From Pomacea canaliculata (lineage: Eukaryota; Mollusca; Gastropoda; Architaenioglossa; Ampullariidae), in assembly GCF_003073045.1 (NCBI RefSeq), contig NC_037594.1, positions 31,050,737 to 31,114,736 of the forward strand: DNA of 64,000 nucleotides, written 5' to 3'. Both the position numbers and the translations under genes were made by a program. Shown here in pieces: positions 1-13,874 of this stretch. Under the pieces are notes generated by a model. That model saw only the letters and a program-made list of their open reading frames with translations. It made no database searches and had not been told where the DNA came from. Position 1 is the stretch's first letter. Each line of letters begins with the position of its first letter.

Positions 1-3000
1 TGTCTGTGAAGTTTCCCGCCATTGAGTCTCGTGTTGTGGACTGTGGTCAGAGGATGGTAGAGGCTCGTGGAAACAATCCGTGTTTCTGAAGTTAGTGTTG
101 AGACCATCTTTGTGCCTCAGAGACCTGATAAGAAATTGTTACAAAGATTTTACAGCCTTGGAAGGGGAAGAGTCTTCAATAAACAGCTGTGTGATAAGTT
201 GTTTGTTGATAAGTTGTGGCACTCTGTTGTCGGCGGGTGCACGTGCACAGAAAACATTTTACCTGTGTTATCGAGTCCTAGCTACAGTGAAATAGTGATA
301 TCGTAGATGCTTCTGTAGAGGAGAGAAGGTATAAGACTGATTGTTGAACTGTTAATAGCTATTGACTGTTAATGGACTTTGTTAACGGATCCCGTTGTTG
401 ATGAGAATCTATCTTCCTCTCTCCGTGTGTTGTTGCTGCTGCTGCTGGTGGTGCACTGAAGGCTGTTTTTATTTGTTGTTTCCAGTCAAATGTTGATACT
501 AGTGGCGATTCCCTAAGATGGACCTCCACCTGGAAAGCTTTCTTTTTAATCTCACCTTTAAACGATGTTTGAGTACAACTATTACTTCCATCAACCACCG
601 TTTAAGGATAATTTATGTATTACCTATTATGTATTATCTATCTGAGCACAGACCACTTCCTTCTGACAGAGAGTTTCCATCTCCTTATTGCAGCTATCGT
701 CTGCTGGAGCTAGACAGTTATCGCACACCTTGGCGCCGCTGTGCTTCACGGTCATTAGCAGACACACTCAAATGGCCGCAAACGGCTGATAAACTGTGTG
801 TGGTGATGACTACAGACTAGCTAGCTACCTGGCTATCACCGTCAGGTGAGTCAGATTAGCACCTTGTACACGCCTTAGTCTGCCAGCCTGCCAGCCTCCT
901 GCCAGCCTCGTGCAGCTGCACCTGCAGTTATCGGCGTCGTCGTCACGGGCATCCACGAGGAGCTCGTGTGGTCGTTGATAAGTCATCGCAAGTAACACCT
1001 CAGCTCGCATTATTGCTCATCAACTTCAAAATTAAACAAGTTTCTGTGATTTCTGAGCACTCTGTAACTGTCTGAAGCAGAGAACATGTCCACGTCCCCT
1101 TGTGACCTGGGGACCCACTAAACTCTCCCAAAGTTCTCTCACCTGTCTGAACACTGTGTGAACATATACAATGTTCTTATGACCTGTGAACCCCTCAGGG
1201 GTCTCGTGTACAAATTATTTGCGGAACACTGTAGTTTCCACGTTGTAGCTGTCCCACTCGTTTTCATTACTGAGAACTGTCTAACTGACCAGTTCTGATT
1301 ACTTACTGATCACTCTGTAGTTGCTCCTTGTGTTCTCTACTTACTGATGACTCCACAGTCGTTGTAATCTGCTCTCAGGGAGGCTACACCAGCGCCGCCA
1401 TTACTTTCTCCACCCGCTGTCACGTGGAAACATGGAGATTAGGGAGGATATTAGAAACAGCAATTATCTTTCTTGCTTGGGAGTTGCCTGAATGAGAAAC
1501 ACTTGGTAACCCATAGCAGCCAACCCAGCATTTTATTTTCAAGATAAGCCCGAGAATTATTGTAGTTTTCTACTTGGAGTAAATAAATATGCTTTCAATG
1601 TTTGCTCTGAGCATGACCAGCCCCTTCTGGGTCCTGTTCTCCTCAAAAGTTCTTTTGTGGAAACTGTTGTATGTGAGAAACTGCTTGTGCATCCTTGTAT
1701 CACTGGCTGACTGATGCTATATGGCAGTGACACGGGACTATGTGTCAAGTTATGGAACAAGTGCCACTACTGATCTTTGTGTTGTTTTGTCAAGTTGTTG
1801 TACAGGTGACAAGGCTGTTATTTCAGATTATTAGACAGTTACCACTGCGAATCTTTGTGCTGTTGAGTAGCTTTCTTTTTTATGCTGACAAGTTAAACCT
1901 GTGAAAGAGGAACTTACTAACAAAACAAACTGTAAATAAATTCTCCGAAACACCCTCGATAGAAATATGTTGTGAAATTAATAGTTAAATAAACTGCCTG
2001 TGGGCGACTTGGCTATAAAATAAGCTGAGTCATGGGATGCTAGACACTGTGAGGACCTTTGAACCTGAAGACTTAAACTCATCTAGTAGTGACGTACACT
2101 GCGAACTGAAGCCATCCACCGGTAGTGACGTGTACACCGAGTGTAACACGTGACCCTGCAGTAAATACACAGGAGGACGAGATACCTTATCGCCACCCCG
2201 GTTACTTCCGCTAAACTTGTGCAAGATGGCCCAGCGTCATCACTGTGCGATAATGTAGATGATATGTTACTATTGTATAACACTGCTATCAGCTCCCCAG
2301 TGCGCGGCACGTGCGTGTCGTGGGCCGGACTTCCGGCAGTTGTCTGACGTAACCACCACGTGCACAGCTACAAACGTGGGGTAGTTGTTGTGGCTAAGCA
2401 CCGATATGAAATGTCAGGCTACCTGTAGCTAAGCGTGGATAATTTATGCCCATGCATCTCAAGATAAGCTCAGAGTAAGAATGGCTAAACCCTCCTACGG
2501 TCCTACCCTTGTCTCTCCTCCTCCTGCAACCGCCATCATGAACATGGACAATCGCCAAATCTTCTTCATTTGCTCATCTTGTTAGAAATAAATGAAAGGA
2601 TAATGTTGGACATTTGTAGACTTGAACTGTACACCGAGAAGACATCAATGAGGACGAGCATTTTTGTTTTAAGAATAATTCTTAAAATCGTGCATACAGA
2701 CCCTGGCACCGGGATATCTCTCTCGTCATGTGTTCACCTAGGTCCTGTCTGTCCTCTAATGAACATTTCTGTCTCTCGATGTTACAGTATTATTATGATT
2801 CCTCTTATAAAAGTTTATTTATGTTGCTATGTACAAAAGCCCATTTACTGAAGTTCCAATCTCACATGCGGTTGTCTGGCCGTGCTGGATGCAATGTCGC
2901 GCGCCGGACATCCTCCACCCTGATGTAGAGATGTAGTGAGATGGCACATCAACAAACTATGCGGAAACAGTTTAACAATGCAACAACAAACAGGAAAACA

Positions 3001-5434
3001 TTCCATGACATCACATCATGTGACAATATGCAGTATATACTAGTTGCTTACATTGCCATGGTCACTTAGCATGTGTTGTGTTGGGGAGAACTGTCTCAGC
3101 CCACAAGGATGCTGGCTGCACGTGAGTGCTCCATCCATTCAACCAAGTCAATGGAATAGGTGTGCACGCTCGCAAACACTGAAATCCTGCTTTTGTCGCT
3201 TGGGTTAGAACAAGGAACTGAAACTTCTGTACACTAGACATTGATTAGACATTGCTGTGTCACGTGACACCTGTAGTTAACAGATAGCGAGGTAGTGTAG
3301 GTACAATGCTGGCTAAAATTAATAAAAGTCTAATATCACACAAGACCTGTAGTTACATAGAGGGTCAGTGTAAGACAGGTAGTCACATATAAGACCTGTA
3401 GTACATATAAGACCTGTAGGTACATACAGCAGCAGACCTGTTGCCTCATGTTTAGTGACCTGAGATGACAGACAGCCTCGTGTGGCACATGTTTGCACCA
3501 AGCAGCACAAATGCTCACCTTTGTGTAGAGTTGAAGCCTCCACCTCCAGTCTGGACTGAGAACCTGTTATTAAATGTTTTCGACGGCAGCACAGAAGGAC
3601 TCTGTTCCTTTTATAACATTTTTCACATGCTCGTGTATTAGTCTGTGAAGCTGTGTAGTGGCCTTGGAAACTGTGTGAAGTTGTAAATTGGATTGTATGG
3701 AATTTCTGGAATTTCAAAATTAATAATGTACTGAACTGTCTATTATTTGAGGTGCAATAGAGATAATATACTGTATATTAAAACCAGTTTTTATTTTATC
3801 AGCAGAAAATAGCAGAAAAGAATTTTTAATAGCAGAAAAGAATTTCATTGTTCAGAGAATCATGTGTAGCTGACAAAGATGAATGTCTTCATCTCACCTT
3901 CGCACATCCGACAAGCTTTAATCTGTTTCCGCTGATACATCTACCCGAGGTGGACCACCATAGCTGTGTGATCTGTCCCCATCAGTCAGTCGACCAGACA
4001 CCTGTGTTTGTACTTATTGTACAAGGAGACTGAAGCTGGCTTTGACCCTGTTACCTCTTTCAGTGGTTTTCTGTTGCACATGCTGTGTTAGAGAGCGCAT
4101 GCGCAACTGAAACCCTCAGAAAGAGAAACTAGTTCCGGCGGACTGTTTGTGTGTAAACCGAGGAGATACTTTCAGTATAGAAAAGAGAAAATAACACTTG
4201 TTGAGTGTTGTATCAAACCTTTCCATTGTATGATTCTCACCTTTCTGTCACAGTGGAGATGCTACACCTCATTATATTTGTGGTGCAGGGTATTGCACGT
4301 GAGCTGTGTGCATGTATATGTTGGTAGGTACAAGGGTGAGGCTTCAGCGGCGCTCACATTGCATGATCCAGAACACAAAAAAGAAATGATTAAATAAAAA
4401 ACAATAGTAAGAATTCTGACAAAGTTGAGAAGTAGAAGCAGTTAATCAGATGGCTGTCAGGTGTGTACAGGTTTATCAGGTGGCTGTGATGGTTGTACAA
4501 GTTTGTCAGGTGTGGAGAGGTTTATCAGGTGGCTGATGTTAGCACCGTTTTCCATATAGCTGTCAGGTTTGCACGAGTTTATCGGATGGCTGTCAGGTTG
4601 GTACAAGTTTGAAATAGTCAGTGATGACATGCCCAACTGTCAGTGTGATGATCTCTGGATGATCATCGGTCTGCTGCTGCTTCTGCTGAGACTGTAACAA
4701 CCTCTAGTGAAGATCATTCCCAAGTATTCCCAAGACTGCCTCCCCTACGAATCCAGCTGCACGACTGACAGACTGGGAACAGTAAGATCTCCTTGAAAGT
4801 GTTTGTGAAGATGAAAACAGACGCCGGTATTATCGCCGGTATTATCGCCCGGCACTTGGCTGTCCGGTGGCTGCCTGCACACGTACATGATAAGTAAGAG
4901 GCAGCCATACATCACAAGTTGATAATGTAGCTCCGGGGTGAGCCTCGACTGAACAGCGTGGGGAGTGACTCAACAGGTTCACTCACCCCAACTTCCTGCG
5001 TAGTTCATATCCAGTGTCCTCCTTGCCGGAACATTTAACAGTTAACCCGCTTTTCTTGTAATAATTGTTGTTTAGAGGGAGAGGAGGTGTTATTTAACAA
5101 TGTTGAGTAACGAAGTAAAACTGCCCCAAACCGAGGAAATGTATGAAGGGGGAGATGGGAGCAAATATTACAACCCGCAGTCAATGGAGGGAGGTGATGT
5201 TCCCAACTTTCACCGTTGTTCTACTTGAAAGTACAACATTTGTGTTAAACTTGTTTAAAACACTGAGCTCCCCCTTCTCACTCTCACACACACACGCGCC
5301 ATAAATTTTTCTAATAAATGAGAATGCGAGTGTTCCTTACACAGATAAATGATAAGCTCAATGGGACGGAGACCTAGTATTTATCTTGCATTTAACTTTT
5401 TACACCAGAATCGACTCGCGGCTTTTTTATTGGG

Positions 5435-5474
5435 ACACACACACACACACGCACACGAAAACACACACACACGA
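5435..5474. repeat. (AC)n microsatellite
   Basis: Interrupted CA repeat of about 40 bp next to a CpG-rich segment. Confidence 0.9.
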
Positions 5475-5942
5475 AGGCAAACACCTTTTTGTGAAACAAA
5501 TGGAGGACGCACGTGCATCACGTGAAGGTCAGGAGTCAGCGTGGTGCGCGCGCAGCCGACCTTACGTGCTGGGAGGCAGACCGGAAGCGATGGTGTGTCC
5601 ATGTTGCACAACCCGACACTCAGCGGCCATTGTTTTCCTCCCCCGTTTAGCACCGGGAGGAACTGGAGGCGGCCAGACACGCGAAAGAGAGAGAAATCCG
5701 ATGGCGATGGTTAGCGCGGCCATTACACGTGATGGAGCGTGCGGCCGGTGTCCGGCCAGCTGGGAGGATGCACTCGTCACTGGCTACTCACGCTTCGTTA
5801 CCTCGCCACTCTTTGTCTTTTGTGACGGCTATTTCTGGCAACAGGTCTTTTATGGGGCCTTCTGCTGTTCCTCCCTTGCACCTCCTTCCCCCGTCACCAT
5901 CATCATACCTTAGTCCACCGGGACAAATGGTTCGGCGTCAGC

Positions 5943-6046
5943 ATTGTACAGTGGGGGTCAGTAGACATAGCACTGTACAACAGGGGGTCAGTAGAAACAC
6001 TGTACAATGGAGGTCAGTAGAAACACTGTACAATAGGGGGTCAGAA
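5943..6046. repeat. ~31-bp tandem repeat, 3-4 copies
   Basis: CACTGTACAAnAGGGGGTCA plus GTAGAAA recurs with minor changes (at about 5943, 5971, 6000 and 6023). Confidence 0.8.
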
Positions 6047-6317
6047 ATAAGTCTGTGGACAGATACAAGTAATGTTGTCCTGTAGACAGGTGTGTGGTAA
6101 CATCAACATGTGTAAATAGGGCTATTCTGTAGACAGGTGTGTGGACACAGTGTTGATGTAGATGACCTGCCTCGTGTTATTACTTAATGAAAAATTCTCT
6201 TCCTCCCGGAAAATACATTGGTACATGCGTTACTTACTTGTACATATATACACATGTAAATGTACATGCTTGCAAACACCTTCACCTGCCACACACAACA
6301 GCCCCACTATTGTCTTT

Positions 6318-6515
6318 GTTACTCCAAGACCCCACTCTCACTATCTCTTTCACCCACTCTTTCCCTCGCTCCCTACATCTGCTAACCTCTCTCTCCTTCC
6401 TTCATTGTCTCTCTCTCGCTATTTCTGTTAACCGCTCTCTCCTTCTCTCATTCTCTCCCTCACTCCCTAGTTCTGCTAGCCACTCTCTCCACTCCTTCTC
6501 TCCCTCACTGGCCCA
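6318..6515. repeat. Polypyrimidine (CT-rich) tract
   Basis: About 200 bp almost entirely C and T with loose CTCTCTCC and CCCTCACT repeats. No repeat family assigned. Confidence 0.7.
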
Positions 6516-9500
6516 CCACCAGAGAGAGGGTGTATCACTCACATACTGTACACTCAGTGTTGTAAACACGACTGGGGAGCATTTGTCCAACAAATCACGT
6601 GGCTGTCGTGGTGTCAGTGGATTTCCGTTTTTGTTTGTGTTTTGAATGTGGTGACACGCACCAAGTGTTCGCCTCACAGTCGACATGACTTGTAATAACT
6701 GTGTGACCACCGGCCTCTCCTCGCTTTTAAACAATGTTTCTGGCGGGAGGTGAGCGGAGGTGCAGGCTAATTGGGAGGCAGGGCTGACATCTCGAGTACC
6801 GCTCACAGCTCACACTACCAGTGTCTTGCCTGCAGTCAGACTCCGTCAGTCACACAGTCGCTCGCTCACGTGGCGCTGGTCATCAGGTGTGGACACACAT
6901 CCACACACACATACAGCTCTGTATGTCACTTCATAATGTCCTGCTGACCACATCCACAGTGTTCTTGCAATACACAAATAGCCAGGCTAGCCTAAACATT
7001 AAATTTGTGTTATCATTTCGCTTGCTTTCCATCATACACACGGGGATCCTCACTCAGTCCACGCGCACGCGCCCTCTCCCCACATGTGATCACTGTAATA
7101 GATTATCGCAAAAACAAAACAACGATTATCTACTTTCTAGAAGCCGCTTGCTTTCAAAAGCAAGTTAGGTGGAGAGGTTTTGCAGGCAGGAGCCACGAGG
7201 TCTGGTGTCTGGAGTCTGTAGACAAGTCGATGACAAGTGAGCGGAGACAGACTGTGGGACACGAACACTTGGACAAGTGAACAAGATGGCGCTCACTGAA
7301 CTTGTCGCTTAGGCTTTGAGTAACAACATTTTTATGGATTTCTTCAGGATGTGCTTAGTGAATCTTTTATTTAAATGTGTTTAGTTCTTGTCTGGTCGTC
7401 CGCCGTTCAGAGAAATAGAATAATTACAAAACGATGTCAGAGTGTGGAGGAAGGCTTCACTAAACATCACTTTCATCGCTGTATGGTGAGTTGGATACAA
7501 GTTTTTAGTGCTAACACTTTTCTGTATGTCTTTAGTTTTATGTAAGCAGAATAAAGGTGAATATGTACAAATAAAGGTGAATATGTTCAAAGAGTATGTA
7601 GAATAGGTAGAAAGTCTTGTTTGTCGATGCGCATAGACACACTTTCAAGCGAGAGGCTTGTAGACTAGTGTATGTCTACATGTCTACTGGGATAAATGTT
7701 TTCAAAGTGTTGGGGTAGACATCTGTACAGAGCCCTGGCATGATATGACAGACATTTGTTTGTATGGAGCAAACACCAGCAGCTTGATGTGTCATTAGGT
7801 GACATTGCTGTCATGCCAGCGATGTTTGTGTCATTAGAATATTTATTTGTTCATATGCTTTGTGTCATTAGATGTTTATATTTATGTCATGTGATGTAGT
7901 TGTGTCGAGATGAACGTATTGCTATTATTAGAAGTGGTATGAGTAAGAGTTATGTGTGAACTGGAACTGTTTATTGACATCTGACCATTACTACCAGTAT
8001 CAGTAGGTGTTTACCTACATTCACACATACACATGCTCTCATTCACCTGCACATAACACAGACATGTACATCTGTATACTTGAGGCAGCCTTATATTGGG
8101 ATTCTAAAAGTGTTACCCAGTGACATGTTTCACATCTCAGTAGTTAGTTTATCCCTTCTTAACCTGAAACACTTGAATAGCAGCCAAGCTACTGTGTGTA
8201 TTGTTTACATGTTTACATGTGTCAATAAGCATTTTGTTTTCGCTGTTTGGTGGAACAGTTTGAAGGAGCCTGAGGGCGAATATTACTGTGGGCAGTGAAA
8301 CAAGGAGGAATATATATAAACACCCAAATAGACATGACATCAGAAATAAGAGGTTGTATTTTGTTTGTTTGTGTCAGGGTGCACGACTGTGAGTGTTGTA
8401 GGCGGGTGGCGGGTGGCGGGTATGGTGGGTGTCCACACTGTGTCCGTCAAGCGGTCAGTAAGTAAGGAAGTGTCCCTGCTCTCCTCGTGTGGACTGGGTG
8501 ATGGTGTATACACACTGCAAGCCTTTCACCAACCGTGTGTCGACTTTTCGGGTGGTGGTCGAAATGGTCACTTGTGACAGTTGTTACTGACACTTGCTGT
8601 TTGTTGTGTTGTTGGTGCAGGCTGTGGTCATTGTCTGGGGACACACTTGTCTGTGGAGTATCCTCCTGGGCTCGCCTGCTGCCTCCCCTATTACTGCTTT
8701 GTGTACTAAGGTTGTTGCTGGGGTCATGAAATCCATCACTGTTTTGGCTCTCTCACTGATATCTTCCTTGATGTCAAGTCTACCACACTTGTAAAAGCCC
8801 AGTTTTTCACTTGCCTTCACTTCCGTTCGTTCAGCAGCTTGTCTGTAGGTTAAGTCTGTAGCAAGGCTAATGCCGGATACCCCGAGGGTGGACTTGGCCG
8901 GGTGGTCGGTCAGTAACGCAGTTTGTCTCACCATCGAGGACGCCGGACAGTCACGGGGCGAGGTTTGTGGTTCTTATTGTCAGGTGCTCCTAGATGCTGG
9001 ATTCTCTCTCTCTCTCTGTCGCATGCATTTCAATTGTTTGATTCTATCGACTGTTGGACTGACTCACCCATGAAGTTCACCCATGTCATGTCCAGCGATG
9101 CCTTGCGACGCATTTGTTCTACTGGAAGTAAGTCCTTCAAAACACATTGTTACCCTCGGTCACATCATCAAATTAAAATACATGTGATAATTAAAATAAT
9201 ATGATAATTAGGAGTTCACAACTAACAAGAAAGAAAATGTTTATGGAATGCGTGTTTTAAAAGCAGGCTTATGGATGCAGGAGTGATGGCCACAGCGGGC
9301 AATGACATGAGTATGAAATGCAGTATCGGCTTGACATCGCATGACATCCATGAACAGTGTCTAGATGACAGTTAGAAGCATATTGGCTTGATATCATGTA
9401 GGATATTCCGGAACTGAGAGCTTAGACACGTGACGTGTATAAAATATGAAATGTAGGAGAGGAGTCTTCAAATATCTATGGAACGCATCAACAGGAGTAG

Positions 9501-10674
9501 TTTGTGATCTTTTTTGAAATGCCGGGTTAGTAGCTCGAGAAATGTACCGAGCACAAGATAATCGTGGGATGATGTTCACATGACAAGTGACACGTCTGTG
9601 ACAGCTTCTGTGTCACTTGTTCGCATGACTGCAATAAAACAAATTGCCTTACTACAGGGTGCTTGACACAGACTATAGTCTACATATATGTAGCCACCCC
9701 GCTGTCTCCTAAGTCACGTGCCGTCATCCATAACAAGCAGACTGTTGGATGAATTGATCTCTCGAGTGAACACGTGATCACAGTGAACGAACCTAGTGTC
9801 ACATGACGGCTTTAGTTTGTTTATTTAGCCCTTTCGACAACATGTATACCCTTTGTCGGGTGGTTATTGTTGTTGGAGGCATGTCTCAGACACGCCCTGA
9901 CCCTGTCACACACTTGACATTAGTTGTAAGAGAGCAGAAACCTTGTGAGCAGAGGGAGCCACATCCTTTGTTTGTGTTGACAAGGTGTGACACCAGGTGG
10001 GAGGTAGGACAGTACGTCACAAGGAGTGATGTCACAATGTTTCTATAAGATAACATTATTTTCTGAGATAACAACACCACAGGTACTGCTATCCTCCAAA
10101 CTGACGACTGTCACGTGGGAGGTTCCGATGTGAACTTCGTCTTGAGAAGTAATTAAGGAGAGTGTATATACACAAACATACGAATATTTATGTCTTTTGA
10201 GATCTTAGTGCCGTTCAGTACGAAATAATACATTTCAACAGGTCCAAACTGCTTTTGTAAGAATCAGGAAGGTAGAAAAACTTTTATTATATTATATCAG
10301 TTTTTAACTTGTTTTTTTTTAAAGTGGTCTACAAAACTCAGAAACTGTGCTATTATTTAATTAATGTCCGATGTAAAGCGAAAAGCTACAGTAGCAGTGC
10401 CGGAAATTTGAAAATGGTTTTGGCTGAAAGATATGCCACAGCCTGTGTCATACATAATAGATATACAGATATATCACACGTTGTTGGAGAAGACAGTTGC
10501 TTTGGACAGCTTCCTGCAGTCTGGGCTTTGTAACGGGTCCTCGCCTGGAATACGGTGCCAGACAAGAGAGAACCTGTCTTGTGTTCCCAGACTTTCATGT
10601 CAGGTCCTAAATAGATAAACAGGTACAGGAGTGGGGATGCTTTTACATGTGTACCCTGTTATAATGTTTTGTAT

Positions 10675-10775
10675 GTATGTTCTATGTCACAATGTTGTCT
10701 ATGTGTATCATGTTACAGTGTTGTCTATGTGTATCTTGTTACAATGGTGTCTGTGTGGTGCTACAGTGGTGTCTA
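10675..10775. repeat. ~30-bp tandem repeat, three copies
   Basis: ACAATGTTGTCTATGTGTAT followed by CnTGTT recurs three times, degenerating at the right end (GGTGTCTGTGTGGTGC). Confidence 0.7.
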
Positions 10776-11524
10776 GACATGTATGCCTGGGTACGGGATG
10801 GACATGCGCCATTGTCTTCTCTCAGTGGCTTGGCGACGGGTAGCAGAGGCCGTCAGCCCGACACCCGCTCATTCAGTTCTCGCCGCTCGTCCTGTGTTGT
10901 TGTGGCGCAGGGAGCCTCGTTTCTCTCCGTTTCTCTCTTAACAGCTGCCAACAGATGTTCTAGAACCGTCATCTTCACACCGGGATTCCAAGTGTGCTAA
11001 CGACTGTAGGTTGTATTAGTCTACACGAGATGCTGACGTACCTGCAGCACAACAGCTGGTGTGGATGCAGGTAATTGTGGCGACACCCGCTTGTAGGCGG
11101 CTCTGGTTGCCATGGAGAGGGCAACGAAATCACCCAGCGCGCTTGTCTGCTCCTCATTTCCTGAATTTAGATAAACTCACATCTCAAGCCAGTTGCCGTG
11201 ATTCTCCACCGACAAGGAAACTCGTTTGTCACCACGTCCAATGCCACTTGGCTTTTCTGTTGTTCTTGCGTCTGGCAGTGAGGCAACAATCAGTGTCAGA
11301 TTACTGCCAACAAGGCGAGCAGTCAGGGGTGGGTAGCAGTGCCCACCTCAGTGGGTCGGATGGAGGAGGTCCCGGGGTGGCGCTGACTACTTCAGTGGAT
11401 CACCTCAGCTTGAGAACCGTCCACCTGTAGTCCAGTGGGTCTCCTCTACACCTCAGTTCCGGTGACAGGGTGAGTCTGGTCACCTGCCTATTGATGCTCC
11501 TCGCATCACAAAGCTTTTCCGGCC

Positions 11525-11561
11525 ATGTATTCGTTAGATCAGTTGCTCGGCAAACTTACAG
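11525..11561 (+). other. Weak candidate first coding exon
   Basis: ATG TAT TCG TTA GAT CAG TTG CTC GGC AAA CTT ACA G is followed by the consensus donor gtgaga, giving MYSLDQLLGKLT in phase 1. I find no partner exon within the next 3 kb and do not recognise the peptide. It may be chance or the 5' end of a gene whose other exons I cannot see. Confidence 0.2.
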
Positions 11562-13514
11562 GTGAGAGAGAGAGAGCAAGAGAGAAAGATCTGGAATATA
11601 ACTGCGATGTATTGTCAGGCTATATTTGTTATTTTGTACAACACTGGCAACATGGCGGTTCATTTGGTCTAAGTGGTGGGTGAGATAATTCTGCACATTT
11701 CTAATTGAATGCAGTTAAGATTTATTTTCCATCTACTGATATTTTTATGCTGAGTTCTTGTGACACGCCCTGTCAATCTGGCACCTACTTCATAAATTAT
11801 TTGCATCTTTGCCGCACTGTAAACAGAACTGTAACGATATCAGATTCAATGGGGGTCTTAAGGAATATACCATTCTAATCCACATTCTTTAGCTTCACTC
11901 ACCCTAAAGGAAACAGACGATTTGGACAACTTCATCATTTTATCAATCAAGGGAGGGCCATGCGTTTGCTTACTTTTTGGAAAATTGGAAACCGGGAGAC
12001 GGTGAGCTCACCCCACAGTCTGTTGTGAACCCTATCCTGCTTTGTGCTAACAGCCAGACTGTGTGTTACATCCTATTGTCTGACCCTCCACTCCTGTGTG
12101 ATTCACTAACGGTACTTACCGCCTTGTATAACAGGCGGCCATCAATGATGATAGCATAGTTCTTAAATGAGACCCACACAGGCACCAATGTTCAGCCAGA
12201 CAACACGTGAGAAGGTGGGGGAGGTGTTCAGACAAGTGCCCCCAGACAGCGCGGTGTTCACACGGCGCACGCAGAGTGGCGGGCCGGCTGGCTGCATTCT
12301 TTGACCGTCCGTCCATCGTGTAGCGAGCAGGAGAGTCAGTCTTTACCTGGGGTTAAGGGGGCGACTAGCCGTGTGTCGCCTGATCTCACCCAGTCATCTG
12401 CTTACCTGTTGTCACCGGTGAGTGACTCGGGCATAGCACTGACAACCTTGCGTGCAGGCAACGAGAAATGTTGGCTTCCCTCATAGTATTTGGGGTGACT
12501 ATGAACACACCACCTAGAAGCTGGATGCTGCCTGGTGTTTAGGAAAATTTCTTACTTTTTTTAACAGGTAAGATAAGAATCACTGTCTGAAGTCATCAAT
12601 ACGCAGTAACTGATGCACTAGAGCATTGTATATTGATTGCGAATTTAATTAATGAGTTGAAGCGATGCCGCATGAAGAGACTGTAGTGACTTTGTGAGTG
12701 TTCATAGTGTCAACATGTACCTTAGTGTCTTCTGCAATACTTCGTACCTATGATAATTACGAATGTTGTAGTGTATGTAAGCCTTGAGGTGTAGACAGGC
12801 GATGTGAAAGCACAACAAATGTATTTTGCTGAGTGAAAATGGTGTTATATATCAGGGATAAATTTCTATCTCTGTTGCAATCAGACATAGACAATTAAGA
12901 TGTATTGTATAAGACAGGGTGAAGTGACCAATGCACACCAAGTTGCCGATCTCTCACAAAGGACAACTAGAAGGTGACTGAGAGAAATCTTTGCACTACA
13001 ACGTGTAAATACTCACCTTAGTTTGCCTAATAAGCATCTACATATTTATGTCTGCGCTATTTTATTTCATATTCTAGGCAAAACCTTTGTCCAGATATCT
13101 AACTATCAAGCCGTGAAATAGTTGCGTCCTTAATCCAATGAAGAATTTGTTTTGTTTGTTTCTAAAACCTGGCGACAGGACCTTGTTTCTCCTTGTGGAT
13201 CTGAGACACGTGTCTGTAGAGTTTGAGTTCCCCTGTTTAACTTATTTGGTTTGTGATCCACCCGGTAAGCAAACGGACAAATAAGGATGCTGCGAAGTAG
13301 CTTCTCGTTGTTATTTATTTCTGTCTTTGTTTTATTATTTATTTTTGTCATAGCACACTACACAGGCTTGCGACAGTTACTCGTTCTTTCTTTTAACACA
13401 CAACAAACAATCTGTTAGCGGGTTTATAGACAAAACTATTGTAAGAATAAACAAATAACGAGTTCAACTGCTGTCCACAAACATGCCCCGCTACTCTGCT
13501 CCCCTCCCGCTCTC
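11562..13514. other. Intergenic DNA upstream of the CRE block
   Basis: AT-rich, no splice-supported frame, no family motif seen. Apart from being upstream of the promoter-like block at 13.5 kb, I see nothing in it. Confidence 0.4.
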
Positions 13515-13668
13515 TGACGTCAAAGTCTGTTGACGTCATATACACGCAATCAGGCCTTTAATTTGACGTCACTGACACACATTTGTTGCTATAAATACCA
13601 TTGTTTACTTGTCATGCTGTCACCATGTTGCTATAAATACTATTGTTTACTTGTCGTGCTCTCACCGT
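13515..13668 (+). promoter_or_regulatory. Promoter-like block: three CREs followed by two TATA boxes in a 42-bp duplication
   Basis: Perfect TGACGTCA palindromes lie at 13515-13522, 13531-13538 and 13564-13571. They are followed by TATAAATA at 13590-13597 and again at 13632-13639, each inside a copy of a 42-bp direct repeat (13585-13626 and 13627-13668, few mismatches). This order matches a CREB/ATF-responsive TATA promoter pointing right, toward the receptor whose ATG is at 14783. The transcription start is not visible; about 1.1 kb of 5' UTR and intron would lie between. Assignment to the receptor is inference from position and orientation. Confidence 0.6.
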
Positions 13669-13860
13669 GTAGTACTTCCTGTCTTGTAGAGGGTATTCTC
13701 TACCACTAGTCTGCCAGCATATACATAGCACCTACCCGTTTTATATAATCTATTATTCCATATATATTTTGATATGTACCCAAGCTTTGCCAAGTGATTG
13801 TAATGTTTGCCCCTTGTGATATAAGGCTATGATTTAAGCAATGAAAGTAATTACTCGTGT

Positions 13861-13874
13861 TGGTCACGTGACCA
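13861..13874. promoter_or_regulatory. 14-bp perfect E-box palindrome (CLEAR/USF type)
   Basis: TGGTCACGTGACCA is a perfect palindrome centred on CACGTG and contains the GTCACGTGAC core bound by TFE/MITF/USF-type bHLH-zip factors. It lies between the TATA boxes and the first coding exon of the class B receptor. Function is inferred from the motif only. Confidence 0.4.

Larger units (their letters stand above)
1..11400. other. Non-coding region without a recognised gene
   Basis: Open frames here are short, lack splice-supported continuation and show no family motif. CpG-rich patches occur near 2.19-2.36 kb (ETS-like CTTCCG sites, AAGATGG) and 5.50-5.80 kb (CACGTG, GCGGCCATT), and AAGATGGCG lies near 7.28 kb; these may be promoters of genes or ncRNAs I cannot define. 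Short tandem repeats are listed separately. I cannot exclude non-coding 5' exons of the receptor gene. Confidence 0.5.

Noticed and set aside
3319..3717. 132-codon minus-strand open frame
   Set aside because: Its distal part is made of the ACCTGTAGTACATATAAG tandem repeat; no motif or splicing support.
5386..5913. 175-codon plus-strand open frame
   Set aside because: Begins in a CA microsatellite (Thr-His repeats), has no splice or family support, and lies in a CpG-rich patch where stop codons are rare.
8584..8934. 116-codon minus-strand open frame of balanced composition
   Set aside because: Looks protein-like, and a weak donor (CAA|gtgtgt) exists, but I recognise no family and find no partner exon; frames of this length occur by chance here.
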